NCBI RefSeq assembly: GCF_001647275.1
Contig: NZ_LRMM01000033.1
Location: 1-50,115, forward strand
From: Rufibacter ruber
Lineage (GTDB): Bacteria; Bacteroidota; Bacteroidia; Cytophagales; Hymenobacteraceae
Direction: 5' to 3'
DNA: 50,115 bases
Shown: positions 26,007 through 35,271 of the stretch, one piece after another
Numbering within the stretch: position 1 is the first letter of the stretch
Layout: every line of letters starts with the position of its first letter
The notes under the pieces: generated by a model
Database searches by the model: none
What the model saw: only the letters and a program-made list of their open reading frames with translations
What the model was told of the DNA's origin: nothing
Position numbers and translations under genes: made by a program

Positions 26007-27464
26007 TTACTGCGGATTCGGCACAGCTGCCGCAGCTCCGGTTTTCAACGGCCACAGCTCGTGAGGTTCCCGGGCCTTGGCCAAAATGCTTTCCATTTTC
26101 TTCACCACCGCCGGGTTTTCCGGGGCTATGTTTTTGGTCTCGCTTTCGTCTTGGCTCAGGTCATACAGTTCCAGCGGGCCCGCGGGGCTTTGGCGAACCG
26201 CTTTCCAGTTGCCTAGGCGCACGGCCTGGCTGCTGGTTTTAGCCTCATGGAACTCCCAGTACAGATAAGCATGCGCCTTCTGCTGCGCCGAATTCCCCGT
26301 GAATGTGGGGTACAAGGAAATACCGTCTGTCTTAATTCCGGCTTTGGGTAAGTTTACCCCAGCTAAGTCTGCAAAGGTGGGCATGATGTCCCAGAACGCC
26401 GACACATGGTTGGATACCGCTGGCTGTTTGATTTGGGCGGGCCAGTGCACAATGAACGGCACCCGTATGCCGCCTTCGTATACATCGCGCTTAGCGCCGC
26501 GCAAGGTTCCGTTGCTTTGGTGAAAAGTCGGGTCGGCGCCCCCTTCTTTGTGCGACCCGTTGTCACTGCTGAACATGATGACCGTGTTTTTATCAAGCCC
26601 CATTTTCTGCAGCTGCGCCATAATTTTGGCCACATCACGGTCAATGCGCACCACCATAGACGCATAGGCCGCCGCCGGATAATCCTGGCTTGCATACGCC
26701 CCGAAATCTTCAACGCCGTTGCTGCCCTGCTTGCTTTTGACAAATGGGGTTTCTTGAAACTTGCCTTTAAAGTGGTTGAAAATGCTGTCTTCAGGCACAA
26801 TCAATTCCGCATGCGGAGTCACAAACGAGAGATACAGGAAAAAGGGCTGATCTTTCTTCTGCTTGGCAATGTACTGGACAGCCTCTGCCGTAAAAATGTC
26901 ATTGGAATATTTGCCGCGCTTGCCGTTCAGGTTTTCCTTCAGCGTTTCTTTTTTGCCGTTCCGGTACAGGTAGTCTGGGAACTGGTAATGCGCGTGGGCC
27001 TGGTTCAGGAAGCCGTACATCTCGTCAAACCCTTGCTTTTCGGGCGCGCCCGAAGTGCCGGTCATGCCCAACCCCCACTTGCCAATCAGCGCGGTACGGT
27101 AACCGGCCATTTTCACCACTTCGGCCAGGGTCACGTCTTCCGCTTTCAGCGGATATCCCGCCCCGAACCCATGCGGCCCTTTCTCATAATTACCCCGCAC
27201 GCGCGAATGCCCGGCATCTCGCCCGGTCATCAGAGATGCCCTGGACGGGGCGCACACGGGGCTACCCGCGTAATGCTGCGTGAATTTGATGCCCTGCGCC
27301 GCCAGTTTGTCTAGCGTGGGGGTTTGGAAATTCTTCTGCCCGTAACAGCTTAAATCACCGTACCCCATGTCATCTGTGAGAATGTAGATGATGTTGGGTT
27401 TCTGCTGGGCAAACGAATTGCTGCCCACCCACAGGCCCAGAACTAGTACTACAATTTTTTTCAT
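26007..27464 (-). CDS. Cys-type sulfatase 4 (family S1)
   Basis: 485 residues from the ATG at 27464 (MKKIVVLVLG, signal peptide ending SFAQ). A second ATG lies four codons upstream at 27476, but AAGGA just before 27464 looks like a ribosome site, so I prefer the shorter form. Metal block IIYILTDDMGYGDLSCYG; signature SPVCAPSRASLMTGRDAGHSRVRGN with Cys71; FSSDNGSH downstream. The DAGHSRVRGN extension after the signature is typical of a well-populated Bacteroidota arylsulfatase group. Sec-exported, not lipidated. It follows the SusCD operon (104-bp gap with a decayed palindrome). Confidence 0.95.
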   Translation of the reverse strand: MKKIVVLVLGLWVGSNSFAQQKPNIIYILTDDMGYGDLSCYGQKNFQTPTLDKLAAQGIKFTQHYAGSPVCAPSRASLMTGRDAGHSRVRGNYEKGPHGFGAGYPLKAEDVTLAEVVKMAGYRTALIGKWGLGMTGTSGAPEKQGFDEMYGFLNQAHAHYQFPDYLYRNGKKETLKENLNGKRGKYSNDIFTAEAVQYIAKQKKDQPFFLYLSFVTPHAELIVPEDSIFNHFKGKFQETPFVKSKQGSNGVEDFGAYASQDYPAAAYASMVVRIDRDVAKIMAQLQKMGLDKNTVIMFSSDNGSHKEGGADPTFHQSNGTLRGAKRDVYEGGIRVPFIVHWPAQIKQPAVSNHVSAFWDIMPTFADLAGVNLPKAGIKTDGISLYPTFTGNSAQQKAHAYLYWEFHEAKTSSQAVRLGNWKAVRQSPAGPLELYDLSQDESETKNIAPENPAVVKKMESILAKAREPHELWPLKTGAAAAVPNPQ

Positions 27465-27511
27465 GGAATCCTTCATTGGCCGCTTCCGGTTGGCACTGGG
27501 GCTACGGCTTG

Positions 27512-27552
27512 CTTTTGCGTGCTGTTTTCAGAAAATCAGAACCGCAAACGAC
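27512..27552. repeat. Intergenic palindrome, copy 15 (decayed)
   Basis: CTTTTGCGTGCTG and AATCAGAACCGCAAACG around TTTTCAGAAAA. Core and GCG/CGC remnants identify it. It lies 28 bp after the last gene of the SusCD operon, the only copy adjacent to that operon's 3' end. Confidence 0.6.
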
Positions 27553-27580
27553 AAATCCTCTTTATACACTTAGTTTTCAG

Positions 27581-28528
27581 CTATTGCCATTCTTCAAACC
27601 GCAGGTCCAGCTCTGGGGCCTGACGGAGAATCAGTTGGTCTGTGACGCTGTAGGTACTACCGTTGGCGGTGAATCTGTATTCCAGGTTAAACTCCCGTTT
27701 GGTGGCATCATAAGTGCCACTGCTTTGCAAGATGGTCACCTTACTCCCGGCGGCTTTCTCAATGGTGACGGTATTATCTGCGTTTCTGAAGAGTTTAAGG
27801 CCAAAGCTGTTCTTCACATTGTTAACAGTTGTTGTCACAAACGTGCCAGCCCCAGAGGTTTCCACCTCATTTAAGGCTAGGGTTGTTAGGTTCCAGGTCT
27901 GGTTTTTGCTCAAATCTGTGGTGCTGTAAACAGTTTCCTCAGTTACGTTACCGGCATTGTCTAGCTTTCTTTGGGTTCCCTTGTGGTAATACACCCCGTG
28001 CAGCGGACTGATGTACTTCACCACTAGCACGGTGTAGTCTTTGGCTGGCGTAAGCACGCCCCCGTCCAGATCAAGTTTTCCCAGCAGAATAGAGTCTACT
28101 GAAGTCTCTTTTAACCGCAGGGGCAAAGCATAGGTGTTTGTATGCGCCAAGGGATCAGATGTAAAGGCGGCTTTGTTCAGGGTCACGGTCACATCGCCTA
28201 TAAATTTTCCGGCGGGTATCACCATTCTGTTCTCATCACTCAGGGTGTAATATTCCTTAGGCAGAAGTTTAAAACTGGTGTTGGTTAAAAGCGATGGGTC
28301 AACCTCAAATGTAGCCCATTCGTCTTGCTTGTTCTCCCTTCTTCCGGCCAGGGTTACCCCCACCTTGAACTTCATTTCATCATAGGCGACAATGGTTCTC
28401 AAGGGTTTCTGGGTGCCAAAGTAAACTGCCGTGAACTCATTATCTTTTATATACTCTTCATAGTCATCACAGGCCGCAAGGGCTAAGGCCAGCATACTTA
28501 ATAGCAAGGATAGTTTTAGCTTCTTCAT
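27581..28528 (-). CDS. SusE-position lipoprotein (DUF1735/DUF4361-like)
   Basis: 315 residues. Lipobox LALAAC (Cys20), then an acidic CDDYEEY start typical of surface-exposed Bacteroidota lipoproteins. The N-terminal half (VYFGTQKPLRTIVAYDEMKFKVGVTLAG) matches DUF1735-type beta domains and the C-terminal half looks like DUF4361. Proteins in this position after susD usually bind glycans at the cell surface. It is the last gene of the five-gene operon (22 bp after susD2). Family assignment is by pattern and position; direct glycan binding is inferred. Confidence 0.8.
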   Translation of the reverse strand: MKKLKLSLLLSMLALALAACDDYEEYIKDNEFTAVYFGTQKPLRTIVAYDEMKFKVGVTLAGRRENKQDEWATFEVDPSLLTNTSFKLLPKEYYTLSDENRMVIPAGKFIGDVTVTLNKAAFTSDPLAHTNTYALPLRLKETSVDSILLGKLDLDGGVLTPAKDYTVLVVKYISPLHGVYYHKGTQRKLDNAGNVTEETVYSTTDLSKNQTWNLTTLALNEVETSGAGTFVTTTVNNVKNSFGLKLFRNADNTVTIEKAAGSKVTILQSSGTYDATKREFNLEYRFTANGSTYSVTDQLILRQAPELDLRFEEWQ

Positions 28529-28550
28529 GTCTCTGTTTCTTAAGGGCTTT

Positions 28551-30305
28551 CTACCAACCCAGGTTATTTACCAGTTGGTTTTTCACTACCTCATCATAAG
28601 GTAAAGGGAGGTAGTAATATCTGATATCATTAAACCCTCTCTTTTCCACCTCATACTTGTTATACTGTAAAGCCCCATTGGTATCACGGGTAATTTTCAC
28701 GCCCATCACCGGATTGTTCAGCGGTAAAAGCCAACGCCGCATATCAAAGAACCAATGGTTTTCAAAGGCCAATACAATTCTGCGCTCATTTTGAATCAAG
28801 GCCCTGAACGCACTTTTTCCCTGACCGGCCACTTCACCTAAATAATCATCTGAATTTAGCCCGGCAGCTGTTCTTATGGACTTCAGCACACTTAAAGCGG
28901 ATATGTTGCCATCAGGAATAGTACCGGTTGGCCCCCAGGCCTCATTAGCGGCCTCTGCAAAATTTAAATATACTTCAGTCTTTCTAAGAAGGACATGATA
29001 ATGGTGATCATTTTGAGGGCTTTCTGGGTCTAACATATTAGGGATATCAGAAAGCCATTTTCTGAGATAATAGCCGGTACGAGTGGCTTGGGGAAATGCA
29101 CCCTGAGCATCTTTACCACCTAAAACCATGTCTAAGGGAACTCCACCCAATGAACCGCCATGGCGTAAAATGGTTGAATCTAACCTTGGGTCTCGGCCAG
29201 CATATGGGGAGTTAGGATCATACATAGACAATGGGGTTCCAATAGGGCGGCCATTTTTCATGGGGAAGGCGTCTACCAAATTTTGTGAGGGCCCGGTAAA
29301 ACCGCTTCCAAGATAGCTGGGCGGATAATTCCGGGTTTCAAGAGCCCTGTTGTTATGATAAAACCTAAATAAAAACTCACTGGGAGTTGCTGCTGCATTA
29401 TAATTCTTTGCAATCAGGTTTGAAAAGTTCCCTAGCTGTGTTATGGCCTCATAGCTAACCTTTGCCGCTTTTTCCCAATTTGCCAGATAGGTGGCATTAC
29501 TCACCACTGTGAAACTCCCCATTCCTGTAATCTGGGTAACGTCATTGGGTTGGTACGCGGGGCTTGCCCCATAGGTGTATGCTCTGGACTTAAGAGCCAA
29601 GGCCGCCAGTTTTGTAGCCCTCCCTATCTGTGCAGACCCTACAATCTGGTCCTCTCCCGCATAGGTAGTGGGTAAGTAATATGCTGCACTGTCACAGTCT
29701 CGGCTAATCTGATCTAAACATTCCTGATAGGTGTTTCTATTAAACAGACCAGGGTTGGTAGCTTCCTGATCTGTGAGAATTCTGGTGATGATGGGGTATC
29801 CTAATGCCTGCCCATTGTTTGTTTTTCCGCCGTAGTGCTGCAACAGTTTGAAGCCCCACCAGGCTCTCAAGAAAAACGCCTCTCCCTTCAGTCTGTTTTT
29901 ATGTTGCTGGTTGGTGGTGGCACTGGTTAAGTTATAGATGATATTTTCCCCTAGACCCTTTTCCATAAACATGTGGATGTTCCTGAACTGGGTGTAGGCA
30001 TCTCCCCATATAGCCAGCGGATTGGAAGGCGAGGAAATGGCACCTCCCCCAATTGTATAAAAAGCAGAGCCATAATTATTAGTCACGGCATTATCTGTGG
30101 CTACATCCAGAAAGTTATTGCCATAGCTATCAAACTGCCGGTCTATGTTAGCGTAGGCGTTTAATAAAACACCTTCCGCTTTTTCTGGCAACCTCCAGGT
30201 ATCTTCATCACCATAGGTATTGTCTACTTTGGGCTCCAGAATATCTTCACAGGCGGCAATACTCATGCACAGAAAAAGCAGGGAGTAAAATGTATATTTT
30301 TTCAT
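28551..30305 (-). CDS. SusD-like glycan-binding lipoprotein 2
   Basis: 584 residues from the ATG at 30305 (MKKYTFYSLL); the frame is open two codons further to a TTG. Lipobox MSIAAC (Cys19). RagB/SusD features: tetratricopeptide-type helices in the N-terminal half (GEAFFLRAWWGFKLLQHYGG), the C-terminal SusD block (FRALIQNERRIVLAFENHWFFDMRRW) and an end of the NNLGW type. It sits as a lid on its SusC partner (30321, 16 bp upstream) and captures glycan fragments at the surface. Confidence 0.95.
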   Translation of the reverse strand: MKKYTFYSLLFLCMSIAACEDILEPKVDNTYGDEDTWRLPEKAEGVLLNAYANIDRQFDSYGNNFLDVATDNAVTNNYGSAFYTIGGGAISSPSNPLAIWGDAYTQFRNIHMFMEKGLGENIIYNLTSATTNQQHKNRLKGEAFFLRAWWGFKLLQHYGGKTNNGQALGYPIITRILTDQEATNPGLFNRNTYQECLDQISRDCDSAAYYLPTTYAGEDQIVGSAQIGRATKLAALALKSRAYTYGASPAYQPNDVTQITGMGSFTVVSNATYLANWEKAAKVSYEAITQLGNFSNLIAKNYNAAATPSEFLFRFYHNNRALETRNYPPSYLGSGFTGPSQNLVDAFPMKNGRPIGTPLSMYDPNSPYAGRDPRLDSTILRHGGSLGGVPLDMVLGGKDAQGAFPQATRTGYYLRKWLSDIPNMLDPESPQNDHHYHVLLRKTEVYLNFAEAANEAWGPTGTIPDGNISALSVLKSIRTAAGLNSDDYLGEVAGQGKSAFRALIQNERRIVLAFENHWFFDMRRWLLPLNNPVMGVKITRDTNGALQYNKYEVEKRGFNDIRYYYLPLPYDEVVKNQLVNNLGW

Positions 30306-30320
30306 CCTCAAGTACTTTAA

Positions 30321-33300
30321 TTAAAAGGAAAGGGAAACACCTCCAGTGAGGCCCCGCATCACCGGATAGTTGGCTACACCTCCGTTCAGCACTTCAGGGT
30401 CTAGATCCCTGATGCTAGACAGAACCAGCAAGTTGGTGCCTCTCACAAAAAACCGATACCCCTTGGCAAAAGAAGTGGCCGTGTTAAGGGTATAACTAAG
30501 CTCTACATTTTTGAGGCGCCAGAAAGAGGCATCATCTAACCAGAAGCTGGAACCTATATGATTATTGGCCCCGTTTGTTGTAGTAAGCCGGGGAGCGGTT
30601 CCGCCTGGGTTATTCTGTGGGTGCCATCTATCAAAGGCGGTAGTTGAATACTTTCCTTCGCCAAAATTCCAGTAATAACTGTTATTCAACATCTTGTCTA
30701 CCCCCAACTCTGAGGTGCCCAGTAGATATAGCCCAAAACCTTTGTATTGGAGGGTCACCTCCATGCCCAGAGTAGTTCTGGGGAACGAATTTCCAATTTG
30801 CTTGCGGTCACGGCTATCAACTAGCCCATCACTATTCAGGTCTGCATACTTGATATCACCAATACCATAGGCCCCAAATGTTTGAAAGGCATGGCTTTCT
30901 ACCTGCGCCTGGTCCCGGAACAACCCGTTGGCCACATACCCGAAGAGGGCGTCTGAACCACGTCCGGTCTGTCGCATGTATTCCTCGGGGTAAGCCACTT
31001 CATCTGTTTTAAGTACTTTATTCTTGGAGTATATGAAGTTCCCACCCATTTTTACATGTACCTCGCCCACAGACTGTTGCCAGCTAATAGAGCCTTCCAG
31101 GCCCCTGTTTGAGGTTTCACCATAATTGGTGAAAGGCACCAGCCCCCCGTGTATCCCTGTGTACTGTGCACCTTGCCGCATGATGATGTCATACCGCAAC
31201 TCATCAAAGAAATTAAATTCAAACTGCAGCCTGTTCTGGAACGCCAACCCTTCTACCCCTACAGAAAACTCCCGGGATTTCTCCCAGTCCAGATCTGGGT
31301 TACCTATGAGTTCAATGCTGGTCCTGGGAAAAGATGTTTGATTCCGTTCATTAAATGGCATAGTGCCGTTGGTGTACCACCTATTTTGAAACAGGTAATA
31401 ATCAGTGGCGCGGTCATATCCTAAAATACCAATGTTGGCTTTCAGCTTTAGAAAATTCACGGCTGAACTACCTTGTAAGAAGGCTTCTTCTGAGAGTACC
31501 CAGGCAGCCCCGGCAGCCCAGGATAAGAAATGACGGTTTTTAGAAGCTAACCGGTTGCTGCCCATATAGGCGGCAGTCCCTTCCAAATAGTACTTGTTCT
31601 GTAACCCATAGGCTAACCTTAGTGCCAGATTGGAGTTTTCCACGTCTTGCAACTGCCCACTAGACTCATTGCGGTAATAGAAATACGTAACATCTCCAGT
31701 CAACTCATGCACCCCCACCTGGTTATGATACTTTACTTCTCCCACCCAACCCAAAGTTCTGGAAATACTGTGCCCTTTCCTTACCTGGTCAGACTGGATA
31801 ACACGTTTCTGCAGTTTGTAATAGGTTACCTGTTCCTCCCCAGCATCATTCAGAAACCAGCGTTGCCCATAGGAAACCGGGGTTTCTGACTGACCTCTGG
31901 AGAATGACTGGTAGTTGTCAAAGGTGAGGTAACTTTTGGCCGCCAGGCCTGGTATGATGTTGCCGAGTTTCAAATCTAACCCAAATGTTCCCTGGCCTGC
32001 CAGGTTCTGCCCATGCTGAGAACCGCCGTACATTAACCTGCCATAGAGGTTGTCTGGGTGCTGCAGGCTCCCACCTAACGCCGGAATAGACGTAACTCCT
32101 ACCCCTGCATTAAGATTTCTCAGCTCTTCATTGTCAATAATGAAAGGATACCCGTTAGGTTTATGGGAAGACAACCTGGAAAAGACTGCGCCAGAAGTGA
32201 TATCTGCAGACGTTGTCATTCCAATAATGCCTGCAAGACCGGCAAAGGCTCTCAGTGAAGGGGTTACCTCTAAGTCTAAGTTGCCCCTCAGGTTGAAACG
32301 GTCATTGGTAGGGGTGTTAATTTTTTCCAGACCACTTGCCCCTGTATACCCTACCACCAATGCATATTGTGTACGGTTATCTCCTCCCAGAAACTGAAGC
32401 GACGCCCGTCTGTAGGGCATGGCATCTTTGAGGAAATATCCATAGAAATCTGCATTGGGGTAACGTTGGTCATTGGCACCGGCACTGTTGCGGTAGCCAT
32501 TCAACTCGGTCTCTGAATAAAAAGGGGCTAAGCCATCGTTCTCCCGCGCTTCATTGTACAAAGTGGCATAGTCATAGGCACCTAAAAATTTGGGCATTCG
32601 GGTGGCCATCATTGTACCGTATTCAGCGCTTACTTTGGTCACTCGTGTATTAGCTTTGCCGCGCTTGGTAGTTACCAGAATAACTCCGTTAGCCGCCCTT
32701 GAACCATAGAGTACTTTCGCGGTGGCATCTTTTAAAATTTCTACACGGTCAATTTCAGCAGGCACCAGCTCCTCCATAGGACGTTCCACACCGTCTACTA
32801 TGGTGATGGCACCGTCTGAACCTCCCCTGGAGAGCCCTCTGATGATGAGAGCAGGTGCGTTGTTCCCTAACTCACCAGTATTATGGCGTACGGTTAACCC
32901 CGTCGCTCTCCCTTGTAAGGTATTGGTCAGTAACAGATCTGGATAAGTTTCTAAATCTGCACCGTCTATACTGCTGATAGAACTCACCGTACTGCGTTTG
33001 CTCGTAGTTATGCCTAGGGGTAGATATAAGACATCTCGGGAAGAAGAAAAAAGAGGCATTTTCTCAAGCGCATATGAGTCTAACACCCCTCCTTCTGCCA
33101 CTTCAATAACTTTGTCTTCATACCCATTTGCCTGGATCATGACCACGCTACCGGGTAAAGCTTTCAAAACAAAGCTACCATCTTCACCGCTGTAGGTAGT
33201 GACAGTGCCCTCCTGTGTGCTCACCATGGCGTTCCTGAGAGGTGCGCCGTTTTCATCTGTCACCCTTGAGCTGATGATTGTCTGACGTATGGCTTTGGCC

Positions 33301-33392
33301 TTAGGCTGCTTTCGTTGACCAAAGGCAACTACAGGCAGAAACATCAGCAGCAACGCGTAAAATTTTACTTTCGAAATTGTGTCTCTCGTCAT
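30321..33392 (-). CDS. SusC-like TonB-dependent transporter 2
   Basis: 1023 residues. Signal peptide (to VVAFG), a CarboxypepD_reg-like domain (about 39-110) that deviates from the usual PLPGVxV pattern (PLRNAMVSTQEGTVTTYSGE), plug domain (about 130-245: LQGRATGLTVRHNTGE, AIDRVEILKDATAKVLYGS-like, ANGVILVTTKRG), then a 22-strand barrel ending GGVSLSF. It moves oligosaccharides across the outer membrane using TonB energy. It follows susD1 by 22 bp. The unusual N-terminal domain and divergence from SusC1 suggest that the two transporters take different fragments. Confidence 0.95.
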   Translation of the reverse strand: MTRDTISKVKFYALLLMFLPVVAFGQRKQPKAKAIRQTIISSRVTDENGAPLRNAMVSTQEGTVTTYSGEDGSFVLKALPGSVVMIQANGYEDKVIEVAEGGVLDSYALEKMPLFSSSRDVLYLPLGITTSKRSTVSSISSIDGADLETYPDLLLTNTLQGRATGLTVRHNTGELGNNAPALIIRGLSRGGSDGAITIVDGVERPMEELVPAEIDRVEILKDATAKVLYGSRAANGVILVTTKRGKANTRVTKVSAEYGTMMATRMPKFLGAYDYATLYNEARENDGLAPFYSETELNGYRNSAGANDQRYPNADFYGYFLKDAMPYRRASLQFLGGDNRTQYALVVGYTGASGLEKINTPTNDRFNLRGNLDLEVTPSLRAFAGLAGIIGMTTSADITSGAVFSRLSSHKPNGYPFIIDNEELRNLNAGVGVTSIPALGGSLQHPDNLYGRLMYGGSQHGQNLAGQGTFGLDLKLGNIIPGLAAKSYLTFDNYQSFSRGQSETPVSYGQRWFLNDAGEEQVTYYKLQKRVIQSDQVRKGHSISRTLGWVGEVKYHNQVGVHELTGDVTYFYYRNESSGQLQDVENSNLALRLAYGLQNKYYLEGTAAYMGSNRLASKNRHFLSWAAGAAWVLSEEAFLQGSSAVNFLKLKANIGILGYDRATDYYLFQNRWYTNGTMPFNERNQTSFPRTSIELIGNPDLDWEKSREFSVGVEGLAFQNRLQFEFNFFDELRYDIIMRQGAQYTGIHGGLVPFTNYGETSNRGLEGSISWQQSVGEVHVKMGGNFIYSKNKVLKTDEVAYPEEYMRQTGRGSDALFGYVANGLFRDQAQVESHAFQTFGAYGIGDIKYADLNSDGLVDSRDRKQIGNSFPRTTLGMEVTLQYKGFGLYLLGTSELGVDKMLNNSYYWNFGEGKYSTTAFDRWHPQNNPGGTAPRLTTTNGANNHIGSSFWLDDASFWRLKNVELSYTLNTATSFAKGYRFFVRGTNLLVLSSIRDLDPEVLNGGVANYPVMRGLTGGVSLSF

Positions 33393-33414
33393 TTCTCTAC
33401 GTTTTCAGATGATG

Positions 33415-35259
33415 TTACCAGCCGGGGTTTTGCGTTAGGTTCCGTAGCATTTGCACATGCTTTAAGTCAATAGGATACCAATAGTGTCGCATTTTAAATA
33501 CCCGCTGCTCTGAAGCCAGTGGCTTCACCGAATAGGAAAACTTTAAGTTGCTTTTGTTAGCAACATTTCTGTGATTGGCAGGTGGCGTTGCCACTAACCC
33601 CTTAATTGGAGTTGGGTCAGCAAACAGTTCATCTGCAATCATCCAGCGTCTGATATCATGCCAGCGGTGGTTTTCGAACATTAGTTCTACAGCACGCTCA
33701 TTTCTGATGCGCTCCCTGAAGATTTCTTTGCTTGCTGTGAATTCTTGCAAGACATTGGGCATTCCTACCCGGTTTCTGATCATATTAATGGCACCCACCG
33801 CGGTTAAACCATATCCCTCTGGGTCTGCGTTAGGGCCATATGCCTCGTTCATGGCCTCAGCGAAATCCAAATACACTTGAGACACCCGTATGTAGACTGT
33901 ATTGAGATTGTATTTGCTCCACTCCTGCTGAAAGTTGTTAGCTTCTGGCCAGATAAACTTTTTAGCCATGTAGCCAGACACTTCCCGGCCAGCTGTATTC
34001 CCATTGGTGGTAGCATTGTTATAGTCAGTACCGCCAGGATAAAGCTCCTGGTAGATTTGAGCACCATTGGCGTTCAATCCCCAGGGCTCACCGGGCACAA
34101 CTATATTGTTTTTGAGACGTGGGTCACGGTTTTCAAACGGTTTCTGAGGATCATAGCCAGAGCGTGGGTCTGAGATAGGATATGCCTCCCCATTTTTGAG
34201 AACCTCAAACTTTTCTACTATATTCTGGGTGGGGTTGCTATAGGCCGCAGCATCATTACCCGTACCTCCGGCAAACCGCTGGGGCAAATAAAGCACCCGC
34301 AGGCCACGAGCCCGGTTTCCCATAGGCCCGGTGTTGTTGTTATACCACAGGGACTCATCACTTACAAAAACAGAAGTGTACCTAAAAATCTCTGCATATT
34401 CGCTTCCGTTCATCAATCTGTACCTAGCTCCTGAAGCAGGCAGGTACTTTAACACGTCATTGGCATATCTAGCCGCCACTTTACACCGCTCAAGATTATA
34501 GTCTAGTTTTTGGACGGTGGAAAGTCCGTTTTGCATGAGCGGACTGGCGTCATAAAGTGCTGCCATTGCCTTTAAAGCCAATGCAGAGGCTTTGGTGGCA
34601 CGCCCTGTCTCACTTTCTGGCCACGTGTGGGGCAGTAATTCTGCGGCTTTGGTAAGATCTGCAATTAGCCATTCACTAGACTCATGGTACGATAGCCGGG
34701 GAAAGTCCATGTCATCATCTACCAAATAGGCTTTATCAAACTTAGGCATGCCCCCCACCCGTTTGATCAGTTCAAAATAATACCAGGCCCTCATGAAATA
34801 CGCCTGCCCTAATAACTCATTCTTCTGCTCAGTAGATAAGCCAGGAAGCTGCTCTACCCCCGCCAATACTTTGTTGGCCACCCGTATGCAGTAAAAAGAA
34901 TTGTTAATGACAGAAGCATTATAAGTGCCAGCCGTACCAGCCGTCCAACTCATTTCCCCAAAGCCACCGTTGAGCCAGTTACCCGTATTGATCTGGTTCT
35001 TGATAGCGGCATAGTTGAAAATGGCCCCCATCTCATCAGACATGGCATTGATTGACTGACGTTCCAGATTAGGTTGGTGGTCCCAATCATGAATATTGTT
35101 TAAAGCAACATAACAATTATCTAAATATCCTCTAATGGAATTATAGTCAGAGAAGATATCTCCTTCAGAAATTCCCAAATCAGGAGATTTATCCAGATAG
35201 TCTTCACAACCCAAGCAAAAAAGCAGCACAATAGCGTAGATGAATTTTATATTTTTCAT
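33415..35259 (-). CDS. SusD-like glycan-binding lipoprotein 1
   Basis: 614 residues with lipobox LFCLGC (Cys18) followed by EDYLDKSPD, a typical SusD start. N-terminal helical repeats include QAYFMRAWYYFELIKRVGG; the C-terminal block is RERIRNERAVELMFENHRWHDIRRW, ending NLTQNPGW. Partner of SusC1 (12 bp upstream). It probably binds the intact or partly digested polysaccharide at the surface. Confidence 0.95.
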   Translation of the reverse strand: MKNIKFIYAIVLLFCLGCEDYLDKSPDLGISEGDIFSDYNSIRGYLDNCYVALNNIHDWDHQPNLERQSINAMSDEMGAIFNYAAIKNQINTGNWLNGGFGEMSWTAGTAGTYNASVINNSFYCIRVANKVLAGVEQLPGLSTEQKNELLGQAYFMRAWYYFELIKRVGGMPKFDKAYLVDDDMDFPRLSYHESSEWLIADLTKAAELLPHTWPESETGRATKASALALKAMAALYDASPLMQNGLSTVQKLDYNLERCKVAARYANDVLKYLPASGARYRLMNGSEYAEIFRYTSVFVSDESLWYNNNTGPMGNRARGLRVLYLPQRFAGGTGNDAAAYSNPTQNIVEKFEVLKNGEAYPISDPRSGYDPQKPFENRDPRLKNNIVVPGEPWGLNANGAQIYQELYPGGTDYNNATTNGNTAGREVSGYMAKKFIWPEANNFQQEWSKYNLNTVYIRVSQVYLDFAEAMNEAYGPNADPEGYGLTAVGAINMIRNRVGMPNVLQEFTASKEIFRERIRNERAVELMFENHRWHDIRRWMIADELFADPTPIKGLVATPPANHRNVANKSNLKFSYSVKPLASEQRVFKMRHYWYPIDLKHVQMLRNLTQNPGW

Positions 35260-35271
35260 AGTCAGCTCTCC

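Noticed and set aside
25776..26216. 146-codon plus-strand open frame
   Set aside because: It crosses a palindrome and then runs antisense into sulfatase 4; no protein-like features.
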